Shown: positions 36,539-46,064 of the stretch, in pieces
How positions within the stretch are numbered: position 1 is the first letter of the stretch
Layout: each line of letters begins with the position of its first letter
Position numbers and translations under genes: made by a program
DNA from: Rhodospirillales bacterium
GTDB taxonomy: Bacteria > Pseudomonadota > Alphaproteobacteria > Rhodospirillales > Shumkoniaceae
Direction of reading: 5' to 3'
DNA length: 64,000 nt
NCBI GenBank assembly: GCA_014859895.1
Contig: JACZKS010000106.1
Location: 28,260-92,259 of the forward strand
The notes under the pieces: model-generated
The model's database searches: none
What the model was told of the DNA's origin: nothing
The model's input: the letters and a program-made list of their open reading frames with translations, nothing else

Positions 36539-37390
36539 TCAGCGCAACTGCGGTTCGGGCAGTTCCGCGACGAAATCGGCGACGATGAAACGGACGTCGG
36601 CGTGGCCCTGCAGCAGCGACGCCGGAACCGATGCCGTGACCGGCCCGTGCAGGATCTTGCGCACGATGGCCGACTGCCAGAACCGGTTCATGTAGATGCG
36701 GACCTTGCGGCTTTGCAGGATCTCCTGCATGCCGACCGTCACCGCCCGGGCTGGGATGCGCTCGATGTTGCCGCGAGACGCGGTGATGGAATTGATCAGG
36801 CGGGTTTCCCGCGACAGGGTGACGACGCGGGTGGGCAGGGCGGCGAACGCCTCGGGCGAACAGGCCTCCCCGGGTTCGGGCGGATCGTTGAAGGCGACAT
36901 GGCCGGTGATGCCGATGCCACCGAAACAGACGTCGGTGCCGCCGTGGCGCGCAATCAGGCGAGGGGTTGCCGCGACATCCCGCGGGTCGGGGAAATGCCG
37001 CTGTTCAGGCGGCGGCGCCAGGTCCGGGCGCAGCCGGCCGTAGAAATGCGCATCCATGTGGCGGCGGAAGCTCAGGGGATCGTCGGCGGCGATCCAGCCC
37101 CGGCCGTCGGCGGTGAGATACTCGTCCATGTTAATGACGACGAGATCGGCCAAGCTGATGCCCTCGGCGTTGCAGCGATCGGCCACCATCTCGTACTGGC
37201 CGACCGGCCCGACCGGCAGGATGAAGACGACCTTATCGCGGCCCCGCCCTTTGGCGGCAGCGTATTCGGCCAGCAGGTCCTCGGCGAAGCGGCGGATGAC
37301 TGCCGCGTCGTCGGCCACGATCTCGACGGGGATCTTCGCCTCTTTCGCGAGGTGTTCCTTGGAAATGCTCAAGGGATTCGCCATGTCCAT
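36539..37390 (-). CDS. Glucosamine-6-phosphate deaminase/isomerase (NagB)-like protein
   Basis: VVINMDEYLTADGRG and GGIGITGHVAFNDPPE (variant of NagB GGVGxDGHIAFNEP). Confidence 0.72.
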   Translation of the reverse strand: MDMANPLSISKEHLAKEAKIPVEIVADDAAVIRRFAEDLLAEYAAAKGRGRDKVVFILPVGPVGQYEMVADRCNAEGISLADLVVINMDEYLTADGRGWIAADDPLSFRRHMDAHFYGRLRPDLAPPPEQRHFPDPRDVAATPRLIARHGGTDVCFGGIGITGHVAFNDPPEPGEACSPEAFAALPTRVVTLSRETRLINSITASRGNIERIPARAVTVGMQEILQSRKVRIYMNRFWQSAIVRKILHGPVTASVPASLLQGHADVRFIVADFVAELPEPQLR

Positions 37391-37397
37391 TCCCGCC

Positions 37398-38498
37398 TCA
37401 CAGCACCTGTTCGGTCGCGGCATCGAAAAGATGCATCTTGCCCATGTCGATGGTGAGAGGCAGCGTGTCGCCACGCCTGAGGCCGACCAGCGGCGGCATC
37501 CGGACAACCACCTCGGTTCCCGCCAGATCGAAAAAGAAAAGCGTGTCCGACCCCAGCGGTTCGACGACGCCGATCGTCGGGGCGATGCGGGCCCTGGAGC
37601 CATTCACAACCGGCGCTTCATCCTGGTGAAAGACCTCCGGGCGCAGCCCGAGAACAAGGTCGCGGTTCTTTTGCGGGCCGTAACGCTCGGCGAGCTCGGC
37701 GGGAATCGGCAGGGCGCTTCCGTCCTGCAGCGTCAGACTCAGTCCTTGCGGGCCTTCGGTCAGCCGGCAGGCGATGAAATTCATGGTCGGCGCGCCGATG
37801 AAGCCGGCGACGAAGATGGAATTGGGGCGATTGTAGACCTCGTCCGGAGAGCCGATCTGCCTGACGTAGCCGTCCCGCATGACGACGATCCGCTCGGCCA
37901 GGGTCATGGCCTCAACCTGATCGTGAGTCACGTAGATGACCGTCGTCTTGACCGTCTCATGCAGCTTCTTGATTTCGGTGCGCATCTGGGTGCGCAGCTT
38001 GGCATCGAGGTTCGACAACGGTTCGTCGAACAGGAAGACGTTGGGGCGCCGCACAATGGCCCGGCCCATGGCGACACGTTGGCGCTGGCCGCCGGAAAGC
38101 TGGCGGGGCTTGCGCTCCAGGAAATCGGTGATGTTGAGGATGTTGGCCGCCGCTTCGACCCGTTCGCGGATTTCGGCCGCCGGAATCTTTTGCATCTCCA
38201 GGCCGAACGACAGGTTCTTGAAGACCGTCAGGTGCGGATACAAGGCGTAATCCTGGAACACCATGGCGATGTCCCGGTCCTTGGGCGCCAACTCGTTGAT
38301 CACCTTGTCGCCGATGACGATCTCGCCCGAGGTGATTTCCTCAAGGCCGGCGATCATCCGAAGAACGGTGCTTTTGCCGCATCCCGAAGGGCCGACCAGC
38401 ACGACGAATTCGTTGTGCCGGACCACGAGATCGATCCCATGGACGACTTCGATGTCACCGAACCGCTTGGCGACCTTGCGAAGTTCTACGCCCGCCAT
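37398..38498 (-). CDS. ABC transporter ATP-binding protein (UgpC/MalK type)
   Basis: Walker [47 protein letters not shown]-terminal TOBE-like domain. Confidence 0.92.
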   Translation of the reverse strand: MAGVELRKVAKRFGDIEVVHGIDLVVRHNEFVVLVGPSGCGKSTVLRMIAGLEEITSGEIVIGDKVINELAPKDRDIAMVFQDYALYPHLTVFKNLSFGLEMQKIPAAEIRERVEAAANILNITDFLERKPRQLSGGQRQRVAMGRAIVRRPNVFLFDEPLSNLDAKLRTQMRTEIKKLHETVKTTVIYVTHDQVEAMTLAERIVVMRDGYVRQIGSPDEVYNRPNSIFVAGFIGAPTMNFIACRLTEGPQGLSLTLQDGSALPIPAELAERYGPQKNRDLVLGLRPEVFHQDEAPVVNGSRARIAPTIGVVEPLGSDTLFFFDLAGTEVVVRMPPLVGLRRGDTLPLTIDMGKMHLFDAATEQVL

Positions 38499-38528
38499 TC
38501 GTTCCTGCTCCCCTACCTCCCGTTCCGG

Positions 38529-39875
38529 CTAGGTCAGCTCCAGGGCCGGAATGTCCAGCATCCGCGCCAGCCGGCGCAGGGCCGGCCGATGATCGCCATA
38601 GGCCAAAGACATATGGTGTTCCAGTCCTTCGCCGATAACGGCATCCATGACTTCGCGGGCCGGCCGATCGAACCGCACTACGCCCGACGTCCCCGAGAAG
38701 CTGAGGGGACGTTTCAACACCTCGCCGCCGCCGACCACCAGCCGGAGCTGGTTCTTCGACTGGCTGAGGCGGGCCAGGGTGATGCGGCCGGGCTTGAAGG
38801 CGAATTCATAAAGCAGCGGCAGCCGGCGGTTGGAATGGACCGTCGCCCGCCTGGGGCCATCCGGGTCGGCCATTGACACCGGCGCCTGCCCGCAATGCCA
38901 GAACACCGCCGTGTCATCCGTCACGTCCACGTCCACGAGGTCCGAGTTGAAGGCGGGCGCATCCGAAAGCCAGCGCAGGATAAGGGTCGAGATCGTGCCC
39001 AACACATCGGCCTCGCAGCCGCAGGGCGTGCCGTCCTCGCCCATCATGCCCATGGGGCCGCAGGCTGCGCCGCCCAGTTCGGTGAAGAACTCCGGCCAGC
39101 AGCGCACGGCCAGACCCGCGAACTTTCCATCGTCGGCGGTCCGTCGCAGGGCCGCGTAGACGCGGAGGCTCTTGGCCAGGGCGTCCTGGTCGAGGCCGTC
39201 GAGGCCACTGATTTCCGAGGCGACGCGATCGCGGATCGCCCGGATATCGCCATCGGCCACCGACCGGGCACGCTCGAAGAAGGCGGAAAGGTCAATGGGC
39301 TCCACGGAAACACCAAGGAGGGATTGCAGGCCGGCCGGGTCGTATCGGCAGGAATCGAATCCGGCGGGATGCTGGCCGACGACGCCGATGCGCGTCTCCG
39401 CCAGTTTTCGGCGGATGGCGCCAGCCCTGGCCGTCGCTTCGATCTCGGCCAGGGCGGCGGGATCGTCGGCATCGCCGTTGACATAGTCGTAGGGGCGTCC
39501 GGCCCGACCCAGGGCATGGGCCGCCAGGTTGACGCCGCAGATGGCGTTGAGGCGCAGGCGCCCGCCGGTGCGGGGTTCCGGGAACGACCACAGGAAGAGG
39601 GGGGCGTCCACGGAGTCGGCCAAAGCCACCGTCATGACGGCGTCGGTGAAGGTCGCCTGGAGGACGAGGAGAAGGTCGAGTGGCCGGCGGGTCAGGTCGG
39701 CAACGCGGCCCTTGACGGCGTCGGCGTCGAACAGCAGATCGGGCGTGCCGATGAACTCCGCCTCCAGGCCCTGCAATTGACGCCATGCCCGATCCACCGT
39801 TTCCTGGGCGAAGGCGGTGTCGAACTGGGGCCTGGCAAGCACGACGAGCCCGATACGGGGGGTGAGCACGGTCAT
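38529..39875 (-). CDS. L-fucose/L-arabinose isomerase-like family protein
   Basis: RIGVVGQHPAGFDSC...FAGLAVRCWPEFFTELGGAACGPMGMMGEDGTPCGCEADVLGTIST. Confidence 0.75.
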   Translation of the reverse strand: MTVLTPRIGLVVLARPQFDTAFAQETVDRAWRQLQGLEAEFIGTPDLLFDADAVKGRVADLTRRPLDLLLVLQATFTDAVMTVALADSVDAPLFLWSFPEPRTGGRLRLNAICGVNLAAHALGRAGRPYDYVNGDADDPAALAEIEATARAGAIRRKLAETRIGVVGQHPAGFDSCRYDPAGLQSLLGVSVEPIDLSAFFERARSVADGDIRAIRDRVASEISGLDGLDQDALAKSLRVYAALRRTADDGKFAGLAVRCWPEFFTELGGAACGPMGMMGEDGTPCGCEADVLGTISTLILRWLSDAPAFNSDLVDVDVTDDTAVFWHCGQAPVSMADPDGPRRATVHSNRRLPLLYEFAFKPGRITLARLSQSKNQLRLVVGGGEVLKRPLSFSGTSGVVRFDRPAREVMDAVIGEGLEHHMSLAYGDHRPALRRLARMLDIPALELT

Positions 39876-40918
39876 GGCTGGAGGGCGACCCCGTAATTCT
39901 TCGGGAAGTGTGGGCCGGCCCCATACAGCGAGGTCTCGGCGACAAAGGCCGGATGATTCCGCCAGGGGGTTGCCAAGTCGTCGGTCAGGCGGTTGATGTC
40001 GCACATGTAGGAAATGGCGTCCGCCTTCAGGGCCTGATCCATCGACCCCAGGTCGGGGTACATCTGGGCGGCCGCCCACCAGATGGCGCGGCCCGCCAGA
40101 TAGCCGTTGGCCCCGGCCCGGTAGGCATAGGTCAGGATGTGCCGGAAGGCCTTCATGTCGGCGCCGGCGCTCAGCATCACCCAGGGGCGCGTGGTCGCCC
40201 GGCCCAACGCGTCGAACCATTGTTGGCAGGCTCGGGCCTCGGCGGAATTGGGGTCCGGGACATGGGGAGCGGCAATCGGGCTTTCGAGCTTGAAGATGTC
40301 GACGCCGAACCGCGGATCGGTGAATGTGCGAAGCGATTCGACGACCAGTTCGGGCCGCTTGGCGGAATGTTCGATGTAATCCTTCGTCTGGCCGTGTTCA
40401 CCGGGCAGGGGATAGACCAGCAGTTCGAGAAGGAAACAGATGTCCTGCTCGACGCAAGCCTTGCCGACCCGCTCGACCAGATCCTGCTGTCGCCGGCAGA
40501 CATCGCGATCGGCGTCGGGCCGATACCAGGCCAGGAGCTTGACGCCATCGGCGCCGATCCGCTTGATCTTTTCGACGCTCCAGTCGGCGATCTCGCGGGA
40601 AATGCGTCCTCCCGGGGTTTCCGCGAACGCATGGTCCTCGAGCGTCAGCAGCAGGCCCTGCCCGGGGCGCACATGGGCGATCGAGCGGGAATAGGCCCAG
40701 ATGGGATCCAACAGGATGGCCGAGCAGTCGGCGGCCAGGTTGCGGGTCAGGATTTCCTTGACGGCCGCCACGTCCTCATAGCTGGCATCGGCGACCTTCT
40801 TGCGTTGCTTGATCAGGTCCATGATCGGGGGACGCTGGTCGACGGCCACCATCTTGAAGCGGCCGTTGGTGTCGGCGAGCCGTCGCAAGGACCACAACTT
40901 TCCCGCAGAGAGGTGCAT
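39872..40918 (-). CDS. Class I tagatose-1,6-bisphosphate aldolase family (LacD/YihT-like)
   Basis: FKMVAVDQRPPIMDLI, CSAILLDPIWAYSRSI, GADGVKLLAWYRPDAD, DIFKLESPI, LSAGADMKAFRHILTYAYRAGANGYLAGRAIW. Confidence 0.78.
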   Translation of the reverse strand: MHLSAGKLWSLRRLADTNGRFKMVAVDQRPPIMDLIKQRKKVADASYEDVAAVKEILTRNLAADCSAILLDPIWAYSRSIAHVRPGQGLLLTLEDHAFAETPGGRISREIADWSVEKIKRIGADGVKLLAWYRPDADRDVCRRQQDLVERVGKACVEQDICFLLELLVYPLPGEHGQTKDYIEHSAKRPELVVESLRTFTDPRFGVDIFKLESPIAAPHVPDPNSAEARACQQWFDALGRATTRPWVMLSAGADMKAFRHILTYAYRAGANGYLAGRAIWWAAAQMYPDLGSMDQALKADAISYMCDINRLTDDLATPWRNHPAFVAETSLYGAGPHFPKNYGVALQP

Positions 40919-41017
40919 GCCGTCGCTCCTGACCTCTACGTTCGGGCGGAATTGAAATCATCCCGTACCCGCTACCCACCGAATAATTGTGGTTTTTCGG
41001 TAGGGATCACGCGACAA

Positions 41018-41062
41018 ATTGTACGAATTCCAACATTAATGTACAATGAATATTTCAAATAT
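41018..41062. promoter_or_regulatory. Tandem operator-like palindromes upstream of the aldolase operon
   Basis: ATTGTAC-N16-GTACAAT (41018-41047) followed by ATATTT-C-AAATAT (41050-41062). Confidence 0.5.
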
Positions 41063-41144
41063 GGACATTCACGCGATGTGGCGAGAGCAATGGGACGATT
41101 CCCGAACCGGATCGCAACGCAAGGACGCCCGCGTCACTCCGCGG

Positions 41145-41930
41145 TCACAGCCGTTGAGCCGGGCAAAGAACGATCTCGATTCCGCTTTGCTCGAGCAGGC
41201 CGGCGACCGGTGCCGGCGGCGCGTTGTCGGTGAACAGCACCGAAACGTCCGTCAGGCTTCCCTGGGCGACGGTGGCTGTGCGCGAGAACTTTGTATGGTC
41301 GGCCACCAGCAGGACCTGGCGCCCGTTGCGCATCATGGCCTGGGCGACGCTGACCTCGTCGGGGTAGAAATCGAGAAGCGTGCCGTCCGTCTCGACGGCA
41401 CCGATGCCGATGATCGCATAGTCGGCGCGGTGCTGCTCGACGAACTGCGTCGCCTGGGGGCCGACGATGCCGCCGTTGTGGGGGCGAATCGTGCCGCCCG
41501 CCACCGACACGTCGAATTCGGCCTCGGCGTGCAGGATTTCGGCGGCGTGCAGGTTGTTGGTGATGATCTTGAGGCGGTGCCGCTTGAGCAGGGCGCGGGC
41601 CACCATTTCAGTGGTGGTGCCGATGCTCAGGAACAGCGATACGTTGTCGGGCAGGTAGCTGGCGACGGCCTCGGCGATGGCCTCTTTCTCGGCCAGGCAG
41701 GCCACTCGCTTGGCGGCATAATCGATTTTGACGATGCTCGACGGCAGGCCGGCACCACCGTGGTGGCGGACCAGCAGGTTGGCGTCGCACAGCTGCTGGA
41801 TATCGCGCCGGATGGTCTGCGTCGAAACGTTGAAATGCTCGGCCAGCACTTCGACCACGACGAAGCCGCGGCGCCGGACGATCTCGAATATGGCGTCTCG
41901 GCGTTGACGACCCTTCATCCGTCGAACCAT
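41145..41930 (-). CDS. DeoR/GlpR family transcriptional regulator
   Basis: RRDAIFEIVRRRGFVVVEVLAEHFNVSTQTIRRDIQQLCDANLLVRHHGGA; LFLSIGTTTEMVARAL. Confidence 0.9.
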   Translation of the reverse strand: MVRRMKGRQRRDAIFEIVRRRGFVVVEVLAEHFNVSTQTIRRDIQQLCDANLLVRHHGGAGLPSSIVKIDYAAKRVACLAEKEAIAEAVASYLPDNVSLFLSIGTTTEMVARALLKRHRLKIITNNLHAAEILHAEAEFDVSVAGGTIRPHNGGIVGPQATQFVEQHRADYAIIGIGAVETDGTLLDFYPDEVSVAQAMMRNGRQVLLVADHTKFSRTATVAQGSLTDVSVLFTDNAPPAPVAGLLEQSGIEIVLCPAQRL

Positions 41931-42073
41931 GGAGCGGGGACAAGCGGAACGGGCATTTTGGGATTTCCGAGGCTCCCTGAAAAGGCTTGGGCAAAACCTA
42001 CTCTCAAGTTCGGCAAACGTCAAAACGCCGATCGCCGGCATCGATGGCGGCGGCAGGCTGGGTCGGAGGCATC

Positions 42074-42970
42074 ATGAACCCGCTGGGATGTCATGCCTTG
42101 GTATGGGCTGGCGGCTGGAATGCCGATCAGGCAAGGAGGTCCGTCGCCGGCGTTGCCGAGGCCGGATTCGACTTCATCGAGATCCCTCTGCGCCGTCCCG
42201 CCGGCATCGACGTCCCGGCCACGGCGCGCCTGCTCGAAGATTTTGCTCTCAAGGCGGCCGGTGGCCTCGCGCTCGGCTTCGACACCAACATCGCCGACGA
42301 CGACGCCGAAACGGCCGGGCGCGGCGAGGCCCTGTTGAACGAGGCCATCTCGGTGGCGCGCGACCTTGGCGCCTTCCAGATCGCCGGTGTCCTCCACTCG
42401 GCGCTGGGAAAGTACGAACGCCCCGTTTCCGCCACCGCCAGTGCCCGTGCCGTCGAGGTCCTGGCCCGGGTCGCCGAAAGGGCGCGGGAAGCCGGGCTCG
42501 TTCTCGCCCTGGAGGCGGTCAACCGCTACGAAAACGCCCTGATCAACACCGCCGGGCAGGCCCTCGCCCTGGTTTCGGCCATCGGTGCGGCAAATGTCGG
42601 CGTCCACCTCGACACCTTCCACATGAACATCGAGGAAAACAACCCCGCAGCCGCCATCCGCTCCTGCGGCCGGCGGCTGTTCCACCTTCACGTCGGCGAG
42701 AGCCACCGCGGCTACCTCGGAACCGGTACGGTCGATTTCGGCGCCGTCTTCCGGGCCCTGGTGGAGATCGGCTACGATGGCCCCATCGCGCTCGAGAGCT
42801 TCTCCTCGGCGGTCATCGATCCGGGCCTTTCCCACCGGCTGGCCGTGTGGCGCGACCTGTGGACCGATAGCGCCGATGTGGCCGGTCACGCTAGGCGGTT
42901 CGTCGCGGCCGGCCTTGAACGGGCGCACCAGGCGGCAGGTGCCGGTATCGACGGCGGGAGGAGGGAATAG
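42074..42970 (+). CDS. Sugar phosphate isomerase/epimerase (AP-endonuclease-2 fold, ketose 3-epimerase-like)
   Basis: AGFDFIEIPLRRP, LALEAVNRYENALINTAGQAL, VHLDTFHMNIEENNP, FHLHVGESHRGYLGTGTVDF. Confidence 0.85.
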   Translation: MNPLGCHALVWAGGWNADQARRSVAGVAEAGFDFIEIPLRRPAGIDVPATARLLEDFALKAAGGLALGFDTNIADDDAETAGRGEALLNEAISVARDLGAFQIAGVLHSALGKYERPVSATASARAVEVLARVAERAREAGLVLALEAVNRYENALINTAGQALALVSAIGAANVGVHLDTFHMNIEENNPAAAIRSCGRRLFHLHVGESHRGYLGTGTVDFGAVFRALVEIGYDGPIALESFSSAVIDPGLSHRLAVWRDLWTDSADVAGHARRFVAAGLERAHQAAGAGIDGGRRE

Positions 42971-42974
42971 CGGG

Positions 42975-43883
42975 ATGGTTTCGGTCATCTGTCTGGGCAT
43001 CGCGGTTTTGGACGAGATCTTCGCGGTCCGCGAGATCCCGACCCGCCCGGGAAAATACTTCGCCAGCGACTATCGCTCCATCGGTGGCGGACCGGCCTCG
43101 ACGGCGGCGGTGGCGGCGGTGGCGATGGGCGCCCGGACGGCGTTGTGGGCGCGTGTCGGCGAGGATAGGACGGGCGAGCAGATCGTCGCGGAACTGGCCG
43201 GGTTCGGCGTCGATGTTGGGCACATCCGACGGCTCCCCGGGGGGCGCTCCGGGCTGTCGGCGGTTGTGGTGGATGCGTCCGGCGACCGGCTGACCATCAA
43301 TTTCGCCGATCCCGCCCTTGATGCCGACCCCGCATGGCTGCCCCTGGCAGGCGTGAAGGAGGCGGATGCCGTGCTCTGCGATTGCCGGTGGCCGGCCGGG
43401 GCCGAGGTCGTTCTCCGGCAAGCGCGGCAGGACGGGCGGATCGCATTGCTTGACGGCGACACCACGCCCGATACGGCGGTGAAGGTGTTGGCGCCCCTGG
43501 CCAGCCATGTCGCCTTTTCACAGGGCGGCTTGCAGCAGTTCAGCGGCGCGACGGAGCCGGAAGCGGGACTGCGGATGGCGCGGGAACGGATCTCCGGGTG
43601 GCTGTGCGTCACGCTTGGTCCCGATGGTTGCATGGTGCTGGAGGACGGCGTGATCCGCCACATCCCCGCCTTTCCGGTGGAAGCGGTCGACACTACAGGT
43701 GCCGGAGATGTTTTCCACGGGGCCCTGGCGGTTGCTCTGGCGGAAGGGCGGGATGCGATGGCCGCCGTGCAGTTCGCCAGCGCGGCGGCGGCCTTGAAAT
43801 GTATGCGGTTCGGTGGCCGCGCCGGGATTCCGGGCCGCATGGAGGTCGATGGCTTTCTGGCGCGCCGGCTCTCCGCCCGGTAA
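42975..43883 (+). CDS. PfkB family carbohydrate kinase
   Basis: ICLGIAVLDEIFAV, GGGPASTAAVAAVAMG, VDTTGAGDVFHGALAVALAEG. Confidence 0.88.
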   Translation: MVSVICLGIAVLDEIFAVREIPTRPGKYFASDYRSIGGGPASTAAVAAVAMGARTALWARVGEDRTGEQIVAELAGFGVDVGHIRRLPGGRSGLSAVVVDASGDRLTINFADPALDADPAWLPLAGVKEADAVLCDCRWPAGAEVVLRQARQDGRIALLDGDTTPDTAVKVLAPLASHVAFSQGGLQQFSGATEPEAGLRMARERISGWLCVTLGPDGCMVLEDGVIRHIPAFPVEAVDTTGAGDVFHGALAVALAEGRDAMAAVQFASAAAALKCMRFGGRAGIPGRMEVDGFLARRLSAR

Positions 43884-43906
43884 CCGGAAGAAGCGATCCG
43901 TGGCTC

Positions 43907-45028
43907 CTACTGGCTGCACCCGCGGGCCTGCACGCGCAGGATGCCGGAGACCTTTCCGCCGCGTATCGCGTACACCCGGTCGACCAGGTTACTGACGACG
44001 CAGGCGTGATTGGGAATGACGCGGATCTTGTCGCCGACGCTTGGCTGCCCGGTGCCATTCCCGAGATCGACGAATCCGTGCTCCTCGCTCAAGGCATGGA
44101 TGGACGCTTCCGGCAACTCGGGGATGAATCCGTGGCCGTCCAGGCCAAGAAGGTCGCTGGTCAACGCCTTCGACCCCGCGTCGATGATGGCGCGCCCGGC
44201 GGTCGGTCGGCTCACCACCGTCGCCAGGACGTTGAGCGCGCAATCCGCGACCGTGCACACCTTGCGGGCGATCAGAGAGCGGTCGTTGTAGATGTAGGTG
44301 CCTACCCGGTATTCGGTCACCGTATCCAGGTCTCCGGCCCCCCACATATCGGGCGTACCGCCGCTGCTGACGACGGGGCAGGGAAGGCCGTCTTCCTCGC
44401 ACAGGGCCTTGGCCTTGGCCAGCCAGTCAGCCGCCGCGCGGGCGGCGCCGGCTTTCGGATAGGTCATCAGGCCCTTGAAGCGCAGAGGGGACATCGCCGC
44501 GATGCGTCTGGCCAGATCGCGCGCCGCCTCCGGGCTTTGCACACCGCATCGTCCGGCCCCGGTATCGCATTCGACGAGGACGTCGAGCGGCCGTTCGGCC
44601 CCGGCCATGGCCTCGGCCAGGCCCGCAACGACGGTTTCGCTGTCGGCCGTCACCGTCAGGGCGCATCGCCCGGCCAAGCGCCGCAAGCGGGCCAGCTTGG
44701 CGGCGCCCAGGATGTTGAAGGTGATCAGGATGTCGGACATGCCGGCGTCGACCATCACCTCGGCTTCGCCGATCTTCTGGCAGTTGATGCCGACGGCGCC
44801 GGCCTTCATCTGCAAGGCCGCGAATTCCGGGATCTTGTGCGTCTTGATGTGGGGTCGCAGGCGAAGCCCATGCTCGTCGCAGTAGGCCTGGAACCGTCGC
44901 ACGTTGGCTTCGACCACGTCGAGGTCGACGATGACGGCGGGGGTGTCGACGGCGTTGAACGGTCGGCCGATGAGATCCAGGGAATTGTCGTCAAACGGGC
45001 GGGGGGATGTTGGCATGCGCTCTCTCAT
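43907..45028 (-). CDS. DSD1 / D-threonine-aldolase-like PLP enzyme (alanine racemase N-terminal fold, Zn-binding C-terminus)
   Basis: RPHIKTHKIPEFAALQMKAGAVGINCQKIGEAEVMVDAGMSDILITF; C-terminal PNHAC (His-x-Cys). Confidence 0.82.
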   Translation of the reverse strand: MRERMPTSPRPFDDNSLDLIGRPFNAVDTPAVIVDLDVVEANVRRFQAYCDEHGLRLRPHIKTHKIPEFAALQMKAGAVGINCQKIGEAEVMVDAGMSDILITFNILGAAKLARLRRLAGRCALTVTADSETVVAGLAEAMAGAERPLDVLVECDTGAGRCGVQSPEAARDLARRIAAMSPLRFKGLMTYPKAGAARAAADWLAKAKALCEEDGLPCPVVSSGGTPDMWGAGDLDTVTEYRVGTYIYNDRSLIARKVCTVADCALNVLATVVSRPTAGRAIIDAGSKALTSDLLGLDGHGFIPELPEASIHALSEEHGFVDLGNGTGQPSVGDKIRVIPNHACVVSNLVDRVYAIRGGKVSGILRVQARGCSQ

Positions 45029-45112
45029 GGCTCGAAATACCTGTCCGCGATCTTTTAGCACGCGTGAGCGGTGGGTTGACAGACGGTCGAACTCTATGCA
45101 GAGAATGCACCT

Positions 45113-45152
45113 GTGTCCACTATAACGAATTGATATCCGTTATTCCGGACAC
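45113..45152. promoter_or_regulatory. 40-bp nested dyad in divergent promoter
   Basis: GTGTCC-act-ATAACG-aattgatatc-CGTTAT-tcc-GGACAC. Confidence 0.6.
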
Positions 45153-45186
45153 ATCCCGGGGAACATCCAGTAGGAGATGACGAACC

Positions 45187-46032
45187 ATGATGAGAGGCAT
45201 TCCCAAACTGGTGGGGCTGTTGAGCGCCGTCGCCGTGCTGACGACCGGCGTCGCCAACGCCCAAACGAAGAGCAAGCTCGACGAGGTTCTGGCTCGCGGC
45301 AAGCTTATCGTCGGTACCGGCAGCACCAACGCCCCTTGGCATTTCATCGATCAGGGTGGCAAGCTATCGGGATTCGACGTCGACGTGGCCAAGATCGTGG
45401 CCAAGGCACTGTTCGACGATCCTGAAAAGATCGAGTTCGTCAATCAGTCGTCGGACTCGCGGATTCCGAACTTGACCACCAACAAGGTGGACATGACCTG
45501 CCAATTCATGACCGTGACCGGCGGCCGCGCCCAGCAGGTCGAGTTCACCATTCCCTATTATCGCGAAGGCGTCGGCCTGCTTCTGCTGGCCAACGGCAAG
45601 TACAAATCCTACCAGGACCTGAAAGCGGCCGGCAGCAAGGTCGTCGTTTCCGTCCTTCAGAACGTTTACGCCGAGGAGATGGTCCGTCAGGCGTTGCCCG
45701 AGGCCAAGGTCGACCAGTACGACAGTGTCGATCTGATCTATCAAGCCCTGAATTCCAACCGTGCCGACGCCACGGCGACCGACCAGTCGGCCCTGCGCTG
45801 GTTCATGAGCCAGAACCCCAACCGCTATCTCGATGCCGGATACGGCTGGAACCCCCAGACCTACGCCTGTGCGCTCAAGCGGGGTGATCAGACGTGGCTC
45901 AACTTCGTCAATACGGCGCTGCACGAGGCAATGACCGGCGTCGAGTTCGCTGCCTACGCGGCCTCGTTCAAGAAATGGTTCGGCGTAGAGCTTCCGCCGC
46001 CAGCCATCGGCTTCCCGGTCGAGTTCAAGTAG
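45187..46032 (+). CDS. Polar amino acid ABC transporter substrate-binding protein
   Basis: Signal peptide; GKLIVGTGSTNAPWHFIDQGGKLSGFDVDVAKIVAKALF. Confidence 0.88.
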   Translation: MMRGIPKLVGLLSAVAVLTTGVANAQTKSKLDEVLARGKLIVGTGSTNAPWHFIDQGGKLSGFDVDVAKIVAKALFDDPEKIEFVNQSSDSRIPNLTTNKVDMTCQFMTVTGGRAQQVEFTIPYYREGVGLLLLANGKYKSYQDLKAAGSKVVVSVLQNVYAEEMVRQALPEAKVDQYDSVDLIYQALNSNRADATATDQSALRWFMSQNPNRYLDAGYGWNPQTYACALKRGDQTWLNFVNTALHEAMTGVEFAAYAASFKKWFGVELPPPAIGFPVEFK

Positions 46033-46064
46033 ATCCACGACGAAATCTAGGCGGAGGCCGCGCC

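Noticed and set aside
37056-38876. 606-aa plus-strand ORF
   Set aside because: Antisense to a canonical ABC ATPase with Walker A and signature motifs; shadow frame.
30966-43883. Definite sulfoquinovose operon call
   Set aside because: LacD/YihT-like aldolase, PfkB kinase and isomerase are present, but no GH31 sulfoquinovosidase or sulfolactaldehyde reductase/dehydrogenase is recognisable; kept only as one hypothesis.
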